Of a DNA stretch of 64,000 nt, positions 11,114-21,700 are shown piece after piece. The position numbers and the translations under genes are program-made. The notes below the pieces were generated by a model. That model worked only from the letters and a program-made list of their open reading frames with translations. It was not told the DNA's origin and searched no databases. The stretch spans positions 8,109,302 through 8,173,301 of the forward strand of contig NC_133497.1 in assembly GCF_025370935.1 (NCBI RefSeq), read 5' to 3'. This DNA comes from Choristoneura fumiferana. Lineage: Eukaryota; Arthropoda; Insecta; Lepidoptera; Tortricidae. Every line of letters begins with the position of its first letter. Position 1 is the first letter of the stretch.

Positions 11114-13663
11114 AAATTCGACGTGATACGGAAAGTCAAGAAGAGCACTAGCTCTGATCACACGGATCACACCAAGCATGAAGAGTTCAAATGCAAGAAG
11201 TGTAAAAAAATAATAGAGTACGCTTTTGGACCTGCCGAGCCGTATCGTTACGTAGACAACAGAACTCATAAAGATATAGCGCACGTGAGTATGTGTGCTA
11301 AAACTCAAGGACCTGAGGATGAACGTTTGACACATGAAAAAGATGAAAAAATTATCGCAGAATGGCTTAAGCTTAATGTACCACCCACTAAAGAAAATGC
11401 GACGCTTTTGGAGGATTTGAAAAGCAAATCACTGTCAGACGCTAAAGCTAACGTACTTCTAAGAGTTCGAAATCTTGACACGATTCTGGCTGCAGTTGAA
11501 AAAAAGGGAAAAGAAATTAGTACAAACACTGCAGAAGCTAAAGATGTTAGTCTATTGCTAAAAGCTAATGCCGGAGAGGAAAAGGAAGAAATAAAACTAC
11601 ATGATACGACACCTAAAACCACAGAACGCTTAGAACACACTGTTTCGCTAACTGAAGATAAGGCCTTGAAATTGCATGCCACTACAGCTGACAAGCAAAA
11701 TGAGGAAAAAATAAAACTTGCACCAAAATTAGAAACTATCAGTGAAGTTCCACTCGTTGAGGCTGCTCCAAAAACTGATATATTCAATCCACCAAAAGAT
11801 TCCGTACTGAATGTTACTCGTTTCGATAAGTCTGTATGGCAAGATAATCAGTCTCAATTTATAGATAAAATAGCACAGAAGTATATGCAGTCACCAGTGA
11901 AAGATATTGATAGACACTTAGTAAAAGAGATAAGCCGACTAGATCTGCCCCATAGCCAGAAAATTATAAACATGAGTGCTCAAGAAGAGAAGAAATTGGA
12001 ACCAGAAGTGGTTAAGAATGTATCTTTAGATACGAAACTCAACACTCCGAATACATCCAAATTGAAAAATGAATCCTTTGACAACAGTGAACATATCTCT
12101 TCAGCGCTCAAAACAGAGCCAATCAGACCAGCTGAACCGGAAATTAAAATTGATTTTAGTCCGTCAGCTCAGAGACTTGTATCACAAGTAAATATATCAG
12201 AAAAGGAGGAAATCCCGGCAGACAATCTTTATTGTGAATTCATAGGACCCGCTAGCGAGGGTAGAGTCGCACTAAGAGATATAGGCGAAAGACCTATTGA
12301 AAGTTATAGCATAGATGAGATAGAACCTGAACATTCACAGTGTGAACACAAGCAACCCTGTCATTTGTTCCGTAGAACTATAATTGACGTAGTACATACT
12401 ACTGAACCTAGACATGGATTAATAGTAAGAGAATACCCTGTTCCTACAAAGGGATTTTTTGAAACACCCAATTATGTAACTGACCCTGCTGATAAACGGA
12501 CTTTTGATTTAGAGGAGTGGGAATGCCAGGATACTCCAACCGCGCTTAACTACACTCAAGCTACTAAATATTCTGACATTCAGCCATCTGATTCTATTTT
12601 GCTCGACAAACAAAGTAGCAGAACTCCTAATGATTTTAAAGAAGAGACGTTAACTGTCAGCCATGCTTTACCAGATAAACAAGAAGGTATTGTTAACTCC
12701 AAAGAACTGCCTAAAGAAGAGGAGCCAAGAGAACCAACGCGAGCAGCGGTGGAAATGGCGCATACTTTTATTCAAGCACAGCCCTGTGCAGAGCCAATGC
12801 ATACAAAGGATCACGAGGGAAAGGCGGCAAGTCCTTTCACTGTAGACGACTCTCTGCCTGAAATCAATCTAAACGATACATCAGTGTCACTCACAGAGCT
12901 GCTCCGCCGGGTACGAGAACGTAACAGGATACTGTACTGTCGTGAAGTCAGCCTACAATTGGCGAAAAATATGGCTGCATTGAATCCAGAGGGGAAATGT
13001 GGAGACAAAAAGCCACCATGTCCTCCACCCCAGCCGAAGTGTCCCCCGCCGCCACCTCCCTGCCCGCCTCCACCCCCTCCAAAGTGCCCTCCCCCCTGCC
13101 CGCCACCAAAATCAAAATGCCCGCAGCCCAAATGCCCTCCTCCATGCCCACCTCCTCCTAAATGCGCGCCATGCCCACCGAAGAAGGATCCATGTGGTAA
13201 AAAAGATCCATGCGCCAAATATAAAGCTCACGAAACTATCACTCTGGTGTTACACCTTGGGCCGCTTGTCAACCCCGCAAAGAAACTCATACTACCCGTG
13301 CTTGCGACCAATTTTATCCCAGCGGCTGCGCCGAGCTCAGAAGAGCTCCCAGTCAAAGGATACTTAGCAAAATTGATAAACCAAAAACTCGGGCTATTCA
13401 GGGAAATTCTGCGTTACATTTTGGAGGGTCATCCTAATCACCTCACTTGCGATATGATTTTGTTAAGGTTGAACAGGACGAGAGATTACACACCATGGAG
13501 TCCGATTCCGTCTTGGCCGTACCCGATTATAAATAAAAAGAGGCCCTTGCAGTGCCCCAAGGAGGGCTGTCCCGTAGACCCGCCTGTCAATCCAGCTCCC
13601 AAATTCCAAAGACCCTGCCCAAACAAACCTTGTTTAGAATTTCCAAAACCCCCTGGATCGTAG
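11112..13663 (+). CDS. Terminal exon A: large Cys/Pro-rich protein of unknown function
   Basis: It opens at the acceptor (TTTTCAG at 11111) with TA AAA TTC GAC GTG, so no ATG is needed. It contributes 849 residues and ends with TAG at 13661-13663. Near the start is a Cys pair pair-like motif FKCKKCKK. The middle is charged and low in structure. DSLPEINLNDTSVSLTELLR followed by RVRERNR is shared with exon B, as is E[V]PLVEA.P..DI.NPPK. At 13005-13215 comes a tract of Pro, Cys and Lys (KCPPPPPPCPPPPPP, KCPPPCPPP). The C-terminal part holds VKGYLAKLINQKLGL and more Cys-Pro (CPKEGCPVDPP, CPNKPCLEFPKPP). Cys-Pro tracts like this recall insect sperm-tail proteins, so a testis role is possible but unproven. 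AATAAA follows at 13751. Confidence 0.75.
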
Positions 13664-13750
13664 TTTTAAGTTTTAAATTTAAAACAAGCAACATTTTTAG
13701 CAAACTACCTACATTTAATCATGACTGTAATTGTTTCGATAAGCAGCGGA

Positions 13751-13756
13751 AATAAA
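13751..13756 (+). terminator. Poly(A) signal of exon A
   Basis: AATAAA lies 88 bp after the exon A stop codon. A second AATAAA sits near 13870. Confidence 0.6.
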
Positions 13757-14169
13757 TTATTATGTTAAAACTTTCGTTTTTGTGCCAGCTTAACAAATGA
13801 TTGTGTTTCGTCAGACGATTGTTATTGAAATATGTTTATTATTTTAGTTTTGTATATGTAAATTATATGAATAAACCAATTCTTTACAATTGGCTTTTAA
13901 AGGATAGTATATATACTTTAATTAAAAGTCTTGCTGGAATTCCTTGAAAAATTACTGTAGAGAAGTTTTTTTCTTTATAAATCTATACGAGGATAGTAGT
14001 TTCATGTTTTTCCAGCGAGATGGCAAGAGTTGGGTGAAGAAATTCACATTTGAGAGGATGTGAGCAGCAGTTTTTTAAGTGTCTATTCTGGCAATTATCA
14101 TATTTATCAGATGTAGATTTTCCCTTTTGTTGAACTTCATGAGCAGAACCACTCAGGAGCTGGCAGGGA

Positions 14170-14250
14170 ACGGAGCAGGTGGACGCCTATAGAAAAATAG
14201 TACGAGCAGCGATAACTGCACGCATTGCGTGCAGAAAATTTTACCTGTAC
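14170..14250. repeat. Short repeat shared with 43,795-43,865
   Basis: GTACGAGCAGCG.TAACTGC with flanking GGACGCCT occurs at both places, diverged. Its nature is unknown. The region 13,870-14,390 otherwise shows nothing recognisable. Confidence 0.5.
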
Positions 14251-14396
14251 CCCAGCCGCGGGCGTGCGCCTGCTTCTTGCACTCTTGAGCTGACACAGAC
14301 TCGTTTCCTGACAGGATACCCTAGTGACTTCTGAATTTTACATCAGGCTTTATATTTCCATTACCGGCCTCTTCATAAGGTCTCTACGAATTCCAG

Positions 14397-14558
14397 TGCA
14401 AAATGAGGAATCGCCAGTGCTATCAAGAGGGTTCTGCAAGACTGATTGGACCAAGCCCAAGTATGTCAACAAGCCATACTCGGACGTGCGCAGTGAACCT
14501 GCTGAGATGCCGAAACTGCCGATCGAGGACCTTGGGCCTCTTGAAAAATCTTATAGTC
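14397..14558 (+). CDS. Cassette coding exon (54 codons), phase 1 on both sides
   Basis: The acceptor is ATTCCAG at 14396 and the donor is C|GTAAGT after 14558. The 162 nt encode QNEESPVLSRGFCKTDWTKP then KYVNKPYSDVRSEPAEMPKL and PIEDLGPLEKSYS, with split leucine codons at both ends. Because it starts with two bases and ends with one, it fits between exon 1 (10324) and exon B (15426) or exon C (18008) without changing frame. The ends resemble each other: exon 1 finishes GKFYR|L and the cassette EKSYS|L. I do not recognise the peptide. SRGFC could mark a presequence cleavage region if exon 1 targets mitochondria. It may instead belong to a separate gene whose first exon I cannot see. Confidence 0.65.
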
Positions 14559-15208
14559 GTAAGTATATTATATACTACTCAAAAGAAAATAGGAGCCACG
14601 TGAGTTTCATTGTTCAAACGAGGATACTAATAAATATAATTCTTTATAACATTCACTGTACAAATTCTTTTCTTTCAATTAAACGTGTTCAAGTAATTTT
14701 TGATTTCATTTTATCATTGAAACTCAAGTGGCCCTTTTTTCTTTTGGCTAATACATACTATACGTATTTGTGTTGTATGTTTTTCTGTTTTATCCGTATG
14801 CTAGGGCATAGCAATTTCCAGAAGTCATTTAATTTAACATTGAGGATCTTTTTATATACATGCCTATATATCACATTCTGATCTACTAATTTTTATTATA
14901 AACCTATCAGATTACTTAATAATTCTCCTTTTTTTGTATTGCCGAAGGAACTACTGGGCAATTCATCTTATCCTACGTACCTATAGTTCAGGGGATGGAA
15001 TTAGTGAAGGGACATTGTCATAGTCACTATCAAATGCTCGTACCAATATGCTTTTCCAAATTAATACATTTCGTATTAGATTTAGGCGTTCCTTTGCAGA
15101 GGTACATTTTGACTCTATTTCTAAATCCGTTGTGATAAATTAGCCGTAATACAAAAACGAGTGTTAAGTACTAAATTCAAAAAATATTCTTCGAACGGAA
15201 TGAATTTA

Positions 15209-15428
15209 CACAGAAAATGGCGAAAAAAGTCTGCTATTAAATTAACAATAGCTATGTACAAAGCATAGTTTTTAATGTGATGGTTTCTAAACTAGTCGCT
15301 GTCTCAATAAAACAGTATTTAGTGTTTTCCTTGTTTAAGAAAAATGCCCGTATGACACCATTTTATTTTTCCTCTCCATAGTTTTTTCTATTCGTAACGC
15401 TCATGGCTTTTTTCGCTACTTTCAGTAA
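15209..15428. promoter_or_regulatory. Intronic foldback ending in the splice acceptor of exon B
   Basis: CAGAAAATGGCGAAAAAAGT at 15211-15230 is identical to the word at 10781-10800. It is complementary to GCTTTTTTCGCTACTTTCAG at 15406-15425, the acceptor of exon B. The two arms are 175 nt apart here and about 290 nt apart before exon A. The middle sequence is not obviously shared between the two copies. Confidence 0.6.
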
Positions 15429-16717
15429 AATTCGTCGTGTTACGGACGCTGCTCAAAAATGCTGATCACATTAAAATTGGAGTGATCAAAAAGAAGTATC
15501 AGCAGCTCTTAGTATACATCTTCGGATGGCCTCGACCCGACGAATCCAGCAATAAATCCATAGATGCAATATACGAATCTGCTATATTAAATACAACTAC
15601 CTCTAAACAAAACGAGGACGAGAAACTGACACAGAAAATTGAGGAGATTACAGAAGTTCCGCTCGTTGAAGCAGAACCTAGACCCGATATCCCAAATCCA
15701 CCTAAAACCTCAGGCCCGTCCGTAATGACTTTCGAAAATGCAGGTAAAAATGAAGTGAAAGCGATCGATGACTTGGCAAAACAGTATCTCAGAGTTGTGA
15801 CGTCAAGAGAAAAAGTCAATGAACAATTTCTCAGGGCACAAATGAGACCAGTAGACTCTTTGCAAAATGTTGTAAACTGTAAACCCCTAGACGACACTGA
15901 AAATCCAGTTCAAAGTAAATTTTCTGACGATACAGATCGTTTTGATACAGAAGATACTATAGCGGAGAAAAAAGCTGAGCTGAAAACGAAAGAACCTCAT
16001 CCAAAAGGTGACACCATGTTAATAGATATTACGCTCTTTGGTAGCTCTTGCCCACGGGACAGCCAATCGATTTTGAAAGAAGCTTATGAAATCTCAAGGG
16101 ACTCTATTCTGGCGGGAGCTAATACGACACAAGGCGACACCAAAACTGAAGCCACACAGCTATACACTATCTATGACGAACTGCCTGAAGTCAAACCAAA
16201 CGACAAGAGAATCGCACTTACGGAACTGCTGAGGCGTGTTCGGAAGCGCAATCAGACACTGCATCAACGTGAGATGGAACTGCAGATGAGTGCGCCATCA
16301 TCAAACCTTGAACCTAGGAAGCCAGGCTGCAATCCACCTTCGCCTCACATCGGCCAGCAGCCAATGGGGCCGAGAGTGATGCCTCAAATCCAGCGGCCTT
16401 GCCCCACCAAGAAAAGAGAACCTATGCAACCAGACGCACCAGCTAAAAAGAACCCTTGTTCTAAATGTACTCCAGTCAAAAACCCTACAACTCTGGCACT
16501 TCTTGTAGCTCCGTTCGCTTTCCCGGAATTTCTACCACTACTAATGTGCAGTATAAGCCCGATGATTTCATATTCGGTCTCAAAATTAAACTGTGCTAAA
16601 GTATTGATAGATGACATAAAACAGAGATTATTTGGATATTCAGAATTGGAGAAAAAACAGGGTGAGACGATGAAAAGGACAAATGTTAAAATAGAAACAA
16701 AGGATATGACTCGGTAG
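15426..16717 (+). CDS. Terminal exon B: paralogue of exon A, without the long Cys-Pro tract
   Basis: It opens TA AAA TTC GTC GTG TTA CGG, nearly the same 21 bases as exon A, at acceptor CTTTCAG. It contributes 429 residues and ends with TAG at 16715-16717. Shared with exon A in the same order: EITEVPLVEAEPRPDIPNPP, then DELPEVKPNDKRIALTELLR followed by RVRKRNQTLHQRE. The Pro/Cys region is short (PGCNPPSPH, QRPCPTKKR, NPCSKCTPVKN). A hydrophobic stretch ALLVAPFAFPEFLPLLM follows. Via exon 1 and the cassette it would give a 517-aa protein. Exons A and B clearly come from a tandem duplication, with A keeping or gaining the Cys-Pro expansion. The function is unknown. Confidence 0.72.
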
Positions 16718-16946
16718 CCAAGAATATAACGGCAGATTTCATTCATATATAGCTTAAAAAAGATACGTTTTAAAATAATTATAATTTAACCTTTCAACGC
16801 GGAAGATAAAAAAAAATGCGTTCTAGGCTTTTTGTCTCAAATAATATCAATAACGAGATTAGACAAATATAGAAAAATATAGCATAGCTTTAAATTTTGC
16901 TGATCTGATCAGTGCCAAACTGCCAAAGCATTATGAAAGGTTAAGA

Positions 16947-16952
16947 AATAAA
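16947..16952 (+). terminator. Poly(A) signal of exon B
   Basis: AATAAA lies 230 bp after the exon B stop codon. From 16,960 to 18,000 I see no further coding exon and no clear repeat family; the T/A-rich tract at 17,925-17,990 precedes the exon C acceptor. Confidence 0.5.
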
Positions 16953-18007
16953 ATACAGTAAAATGTTTCTAAGAATGAAGTTTCTATGATGTAAAAAGCG
17001 GAATAAGTCATTAAAAATTAAGTAAGAATTAGGCTAGCCTAATGGATATCTATAATGTTTTAGTTTGGTACTCTGAGTAACTATTCTACTAGAAGAATAC
17101 TCAAGGGTAACTAATGAACTAATCGCTGCCTGTGCTTTATTAGTTTTGCAACTAACTTACTTTTCTACCTAACCCAGAAACTTCAATAAAATATCATAAT
17201 AAACTCATTCCGTTTTAATTCTGAAATAAGTAATTTCTGAACAACTTGACAAATCAGTCTACTTAATAGTCCAGTCGACATGTTGAAAAAGGGAGTAGAT
17301 AGATGTCAAAAGATTAGTATCCAAAATTTTACCATTTTTGTCTGCTTTTATAGCACGAATATTATAAATGCGAAAATTGGAATGTATACATGTTTGGATG
17401 TTTGTTACTCTGTACGCCCACGAAGCATAAGGTCCAGAAGATCGAATGCTTAGGATAGTAAAGTTTTCTTGGTGTATGTATCGCCAAACAATAAACCTGC
17501 GAAAGTTCCATTAATTAAGAAATACATTCCAGTAAAAAGTACACAAATTCTGGAGTACCTATAATATTTATGTACCTATCTGAGTACGGCCATTGGTAGG
17601 AAAAGTAGCAGGTTAGTCCGAGTCCGACGCCGCATATCCCTTACGCATAATACAACAAATGACAAATAATTGACATTAGTTAGACCCGTGCCACATATGG
17701 TACATGAACAAAATATCCTCTACTGCCCCCTACATCCAGCACACCAGATTTAGCACACCCTTTTTTTCTTTCCATAGAGCAGCTAAGATACCTACACTTA
17801 CGTGCGTATCGCGTTTGTATCAATACCTAATACATTACAATACTCTTTGATCAATACAAACACGCGTTGACGGCGCGTTTAAGAATCGTAGTCAGGTCAG
17901 TGAAGGTGGTTTTAGGTACCTAGTTTTTTTTTTACTTTTCACTATTTAAAAAAAAACAACAAAAAAAATTCTTTCAGATTTTGAAATAATTTCAATATTT
18001 TTTCTAG

Positions 18008-18450
18008 TTAACACTGAAGACTTGGCAGAATCTACCCATTCAAAACTTCAGAGACACCAAGCTCCAGGCATCCCGCAATTTAAATGCACGAGGAAGCTAC
18101 CAGAAAACGAATTGACCGTAGTTAAACGTTACAGCACAACGGTTAAAGGCGCCATGGTTTCGCTCGTCGAAGAAAAACTAGGATTGAGTTTGGAGAATCT
18201 GCTTTTACCGCCTCTAGCGGCGGTCACGCACATTGTCAAAAGAAATTATTCTGAACGCAGCGATAAAAATGGCGGGAAAAAAGATTTCTTTCGACCGAGA
18301 ACGCGCGCTCCTATAGAAACATTCAAAGATCAAGTGCAAAGGCACGAAGACGATATTTATTTGTTTGTTACCTTGAAAAAAACTTTAAATGGTAGTAATG
18401 TTACGAATAATGCTGTGTTGAATGCTAAAACTGTTGAGGAAAAGACTTAG
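18008..18450 (+). CDS. Terminal exon C: 146-residue third C-terminus
   Basis: The acceptor is TTTTTTCTAG at 18007. The exon starts TT AAC ACT GAA, so a preceding C gives CTT (Leu), as for exons A and B. It encodes NTEDLAESTHSKLQRHQAPG and onwards, ending KTVEEKT and TAG. VKGAMVSLVEEKLGLSLENL resembles exon A's VKGYLAKLINQKLGLFREIL, so a distant relation is likely. It is basic overall, with no Cys-Pro tract. With exon 1 and the cassette it would make a 234-aa protein. AATAAA follows at 18640. No copy of the intronic pairing element is seen before it. It could be a separate gene's last exon. Confidence 0.6.
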
Positions 18451-18639
18451 GAATTTTCATTTTAAGATAGGTTACATAACAAAATAATTAAAACTATCTG
18501 CGAAAAAAACCCGTAGCTAGAAATTGAATAAGATAGATAAAAGTTGTAAATACTTACTAAATTTGTTTACGTAAAAAATGTATAAAAGTTTGCACGTATG
18601 TCATTAGGGAAGATTTTTACATAATTAAAGATTACGTTC

Positions 18640-18645
18640 AATAAA
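18640..18645 (+). terminator. Poly(A) signal of exon C
   Basis: AATAAA lies 190 bp after the exon C stop codon. Confidence 0.5.
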
Positions 18646-19169
18646 TTCAGCTTACTTAGCCAATTTCTTGACAAAGGGGAAACTTACCGTTTCTAAGATG
18701 TCAAAGGGTTATTGTTATCGTTATTAAATCGAAAGGTCATGAACTGAGATTAGGTTTGTGCCGAGGAGTTTTCCTGTAGTAAATGTTTTCCGTAGTTTAT
18801 TTCTCTATTTCCTTGTTTTAGTAGTGATAGATAATTTTGCTTGTCAATAATAAATTAATAAAACGTTTTATTTTCTTCTGTCGATTGATTTTCAGACATA
18901 AGTTAGTTAATTACTTAGTTAGGATGGTCATGGACAAGAACGAAGTTAATGGAGTTTTTTTTTCGTTAACCTAAAGGCCAGTCGGGTTTCCATAGTACGT
19001 TGGTCCTTACATAAAATGGGTTCAGGTTTTTTTGTGAGTACCTCTTACCTATCATCTCTTATATAGTGAAGAGTATTTATGCTAAGTATGGACATTCTAC
19101 CTGTAAGTAGGTAGAGATTTTTTTTAATGTATTGTTTTTCGGGATGTATTCAAGCCATCTTCAAATTTT

Positions 19170-19290
19170 GGAATGGTACAATAGAATACAAATATTCTTT
19201 ATTGCACACCACAAATCAGTACAAAAAATCTATACATTACACATACATTCAGGGTAGATAATAGGCGGTCTTATCGCTTAAATACGGTAC
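19170..19290 (-). mobile_element. LINE 3' end (GTACTGATTTGTGGTGTGCA family)
   Basis: On the minus strand it reads TTTTGTACTGATTTGTGGTG then TGCAATAAAGAATATTTGTA. The same tail recurs on the plus strand at 48,108-48,160. It is a 5'-truncated retroelement tail. Confidence 0.6.
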
Positions 19291-19744
19291 CCTAAAAATA
19301 ATAACTTCTGTTTTTTTTTTTAAAGGTTCTTATAGATTCGCATCGTCACCCAAAAAAGTAATAAATACTTGTTATCATATAAAAAAGCAAAAAAAAGACC
19401 GAATATTTTTTTTTTATGTGGTTGTAAAGTAGTGACACCTCTAGATTTTTTTTCTCAGAATGGACCATACATGGTCTAGTACGTGGCTAGTACTTGCCTA
19501 AATATCAAAATTCTCCAAGTGGTACTTTCCTATCAAAAACCAGCAATACCTATGTGTATTCAATTAGTGTTTTTTAGATTTCGTATGTATAAGTACAAAC
19601 TGTTCTTGAGTTTACTAATCAGTTTGTCTTATTTATGAGCAAAATGCAAGACAACCATTGACGTATCTAGGACTATTTTTCATGGCCTGGCCACATGGAT
19701 TATTTTTGTGTGAAGACATCTATATTATAGAATTTCGAATCGGT

Positions 19745-19875
19745 AAGCCTAACATCCTGGGGTGTACATACTTTGAAGTTCGTATCGTACCGTCCCTCTC
19801 GCTCTCGTATTAAATAGTATAAGTGTCAGAGAGACCGCACGACACGAACTTCGAGTTTCGAGTTTCGTAGTAGCC
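19745..19875. mobile_element. MITE with AACTTCGAGTTTCG arms and GAGAGGGACGG core (copy 1)
   Basis: The arms read GAAGTTCGTATCGTACCGTC, CCTCTCGCTCTCGTATTAAA and back to CGACACGAACTTCGAGTTTC. Related copies lie at 40,275-40,395, 43,095-43,205 and 45,969-46,288. Confidence 0.65.
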
Positions 19876-20246
19876 CTGCAGGGGTGGGCACGGCCCACCC
19901 GAATATACGCCCATGATGACAACTTATAATCCTAACAACAACAATTTGTATACGACACTGAAAAACACCGATTGAATCAGATTGTATACAGAACTTGACT
20001 ACACTTGATTTAGATAAAATTGCTCGTTTAAAGGTATTGTTGTGTAGATATCTGGACCTCTGCACAGACTCCACAAGTAACCTCTGAAAGAAATACAGGC
20101 TACTTTTTATTCCGATATTCCCACGGGATCACGGGAAATACATATTTAAAATTCTCAAATCTAAGTCTGGAACTCTGGAGGCATGAAATTTTGCACGGGT
20201 GTTCAAACGTTATACTTAAATGAAAACATTAATGTAAATTTAGGGA

Positions 20247-20662
20247 TTCCAAAAAACCAATCTTAATTTGATTGCTTAATAACGACATCTCTTGTCCGGG
20301 TGAGCGGTTAGTTCCAATGGAATGCCGAAAGTTTCTCGATGAGGGCTACGGCATAGATGTCGCTAGCGTCACTGCTTAAGTGGCTAAATAAGAAACAAAC
20401 AAGCTGAGATATGTGGTGCATAGGGGAAATTCGTGTTGTGCCGTTGACCAACAGTGGTGTAGCGGTATAGCACGCGGTACGGAATACCGAGGACCTGGGT
20501 TCGATTCCCAGTGTTGGTCTTATTTTTCTGGTTTTTCTGTGCATCTATATTTCAGTTTGTATTTTCAATTTAGGTTTTACGGGATGACCGTAAAAGTAAA
20601 AATTTGGAATTGAAATAAAAAATACAAAAAGATTCCAAAAAACCAATCTTAAATTTAGGGAA
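20247..20662 (+). mobile_element. tRNA-derived SINE, copy 1, with flanking duplication
   Basis: A 74-nt tRNA-like head lies at 20446-20519: acceptor arms GACCAAC and GTTGGTC pair fully, and the T arm is CTGGGTTCGATTCCCAG. It is followed by a body with TTTTACGGGATGACCGTAAA and an A-rich tail. Unusually, ATTCCAAAAAACCAATCTTA occurs at both ends (about 20250 and 20632). TAAATTTAGGGA on both outer sides may be the target duplication. The head-proximal 200 bp are absent from copy 2 at 50,958-51,215. Confidence 0.75.
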
Positions 20663-20698
20663 TTCATCAGTAGAACTGTTATTCAGCTTCAGCTACCA

Positions 20699-20818
20699 GT
20701 GGCCCATTTCACGAAGCTTCAAGTTACAATTTACAAGCGGTAGTCTCTTTCCAATACATACTGTTAAACAAAGACTACCGCTTGTAAATTGTAACTTGTA
20801 GTTTCGTGAAATAGGGCA
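20699..20818. mobile_element. Foldback MITE, arms over 45 bp
   Basis: CCCATTTCACGAAGCTTCAA ... ACAAGCGGTAGTCTCTTT is mirrored by AAAGACTACCGCTTGTAAAT ... TTTCGTGAAATAGGGC. The loop is about 25 nt. It is nearly symmetrical, so probably recent. Confidence 0.8.
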
Positions 20819-20827
20819 CAGACCGCA

Positions 20828-21053
20828 TTTTTAGACGAGCGAAGTCGCAGGTAAATGCTACTTAAAAAAATATGGCTTGTCCATCGGAGGACAATTTTGC
20901 CAGTGTCTAGTAGTTTTTTGCCGTTGTACGGTAAAAAATTCTAGGAATATGAGAGGTGATGGTGGATGAATGACCAGAGAAGTTAAAATGAAAATCAGCG
21001 CTGCGTGTTTGCGCCTAATTTTTAGACGAGCGAAGTCGCAGGTAAATGCTACT
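20828..21053 (+). repeat. Direct repeat ATTTTTAGACGAGCGAAGTC
   Basis: The 35-bp word starting ATTTTTAGACGAGCGAAGTC and ending TAAATGCTACTTA occurs at about 20,828 and 21,018 in the same orientation, 190 bp apart. Its nature is unknown. Confidence 0.6.
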
Positions 21054-21276
21054 TAATAATAAAAACGTGTAATATTATAAGTTCTGGCTTGACAGCAGGC
21101 AGGTTAAATAAATACCTATTTAGGTCTGCTTACATCAGCCTAGTTAAGTAAATAGTTATTGCATTATGCAATACAATTCATTGTAGTGTAAGAGCTAGTG
21201 CTCATTGTAATAAAAATATATATTGTAGCAACATAATGGCTTATATGGATCGGCAAGCGTTGCGTCCACCGAGACT

Positions 21277-21470
21277 ACTGATGTGCCAAAGGAAACTTTC
21301 CAAAATTGCGAAATTTTTTATATAGGAAAATTTCGGAAACTTCTCACAATTTTGTATGGGGATTGGATTCTAAAATTTAAATTTCCTATATTTCTTGTGA
21401 AAATTTCCTGAAATTTCCGAGAACTTTCCCGACTTTTTGGAAACTTTCTGCAACTTGCACATCTGTAACC
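21277..21470 (+). mobile_element. GATGTGC MITE family, copy 1
   Basis: It begins CTGATGTGCCAAAGGAAACT and ends TTGCACATCTGTAA, with AAATTTCC/GGAAATTT runs throughout. Other copies lie at 22,377-22,552, 24,139-24,345, 37,763-37,923 and 50,889-51,330. Confidence 0.75.
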
Positions 21471-21576
21471 GAGAGCGACGGATTGCCTAGTTCACGATGG
21501 ATGCTGGCCGCTTCCAAACAAAGCAACTAAGGCCTATGTAACAGTGGACGCCCAACGGCTGATCTGAATGATGAAC

Positions 21577-21700
21577 TTTAAATTAAACTGAAATAAGTAA
21601 TTCGAAATTTTCTTATTTGAAAATTCAACCAGATTGTGTTTTATTTAAAGTTTATTTTGGAACTGAATATTTCGAATTATTTCAGTTTAATTTTAAAAGT
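21577..21700. repeat. MITE, TIR AATTAAACTGAAATAA (copy of 8,175 family)
   Basis: TTAAATTAAACTGAAATAAG at the left is mirrored by CGAATTATTTCAGTTTAATT at the right. Same family as 8,175-8,309. Confidence 0.6.

Noticed and set aside
12811..13218. Gly-rich open frame on the minus strand opposite exon A
   Set aside because: It is the complement of the Cys-Pro codon run (GGC/GGG from CCC/GCC) and has no splice or start support.
14324..14881. 185-codon frame around the cassette exon
   Set aside because: It reads through intron on both sides. Only 14397-14558 is bounded by good splice sites and has protein-like composition.
20446..20519. Possible functional tRNA gene
   Set aside because: The acceptor and T arms pair, but the anticodon arm is short and lacks the invariant T33. 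A second copy with the same non-tRNA body shows it is a SINE.
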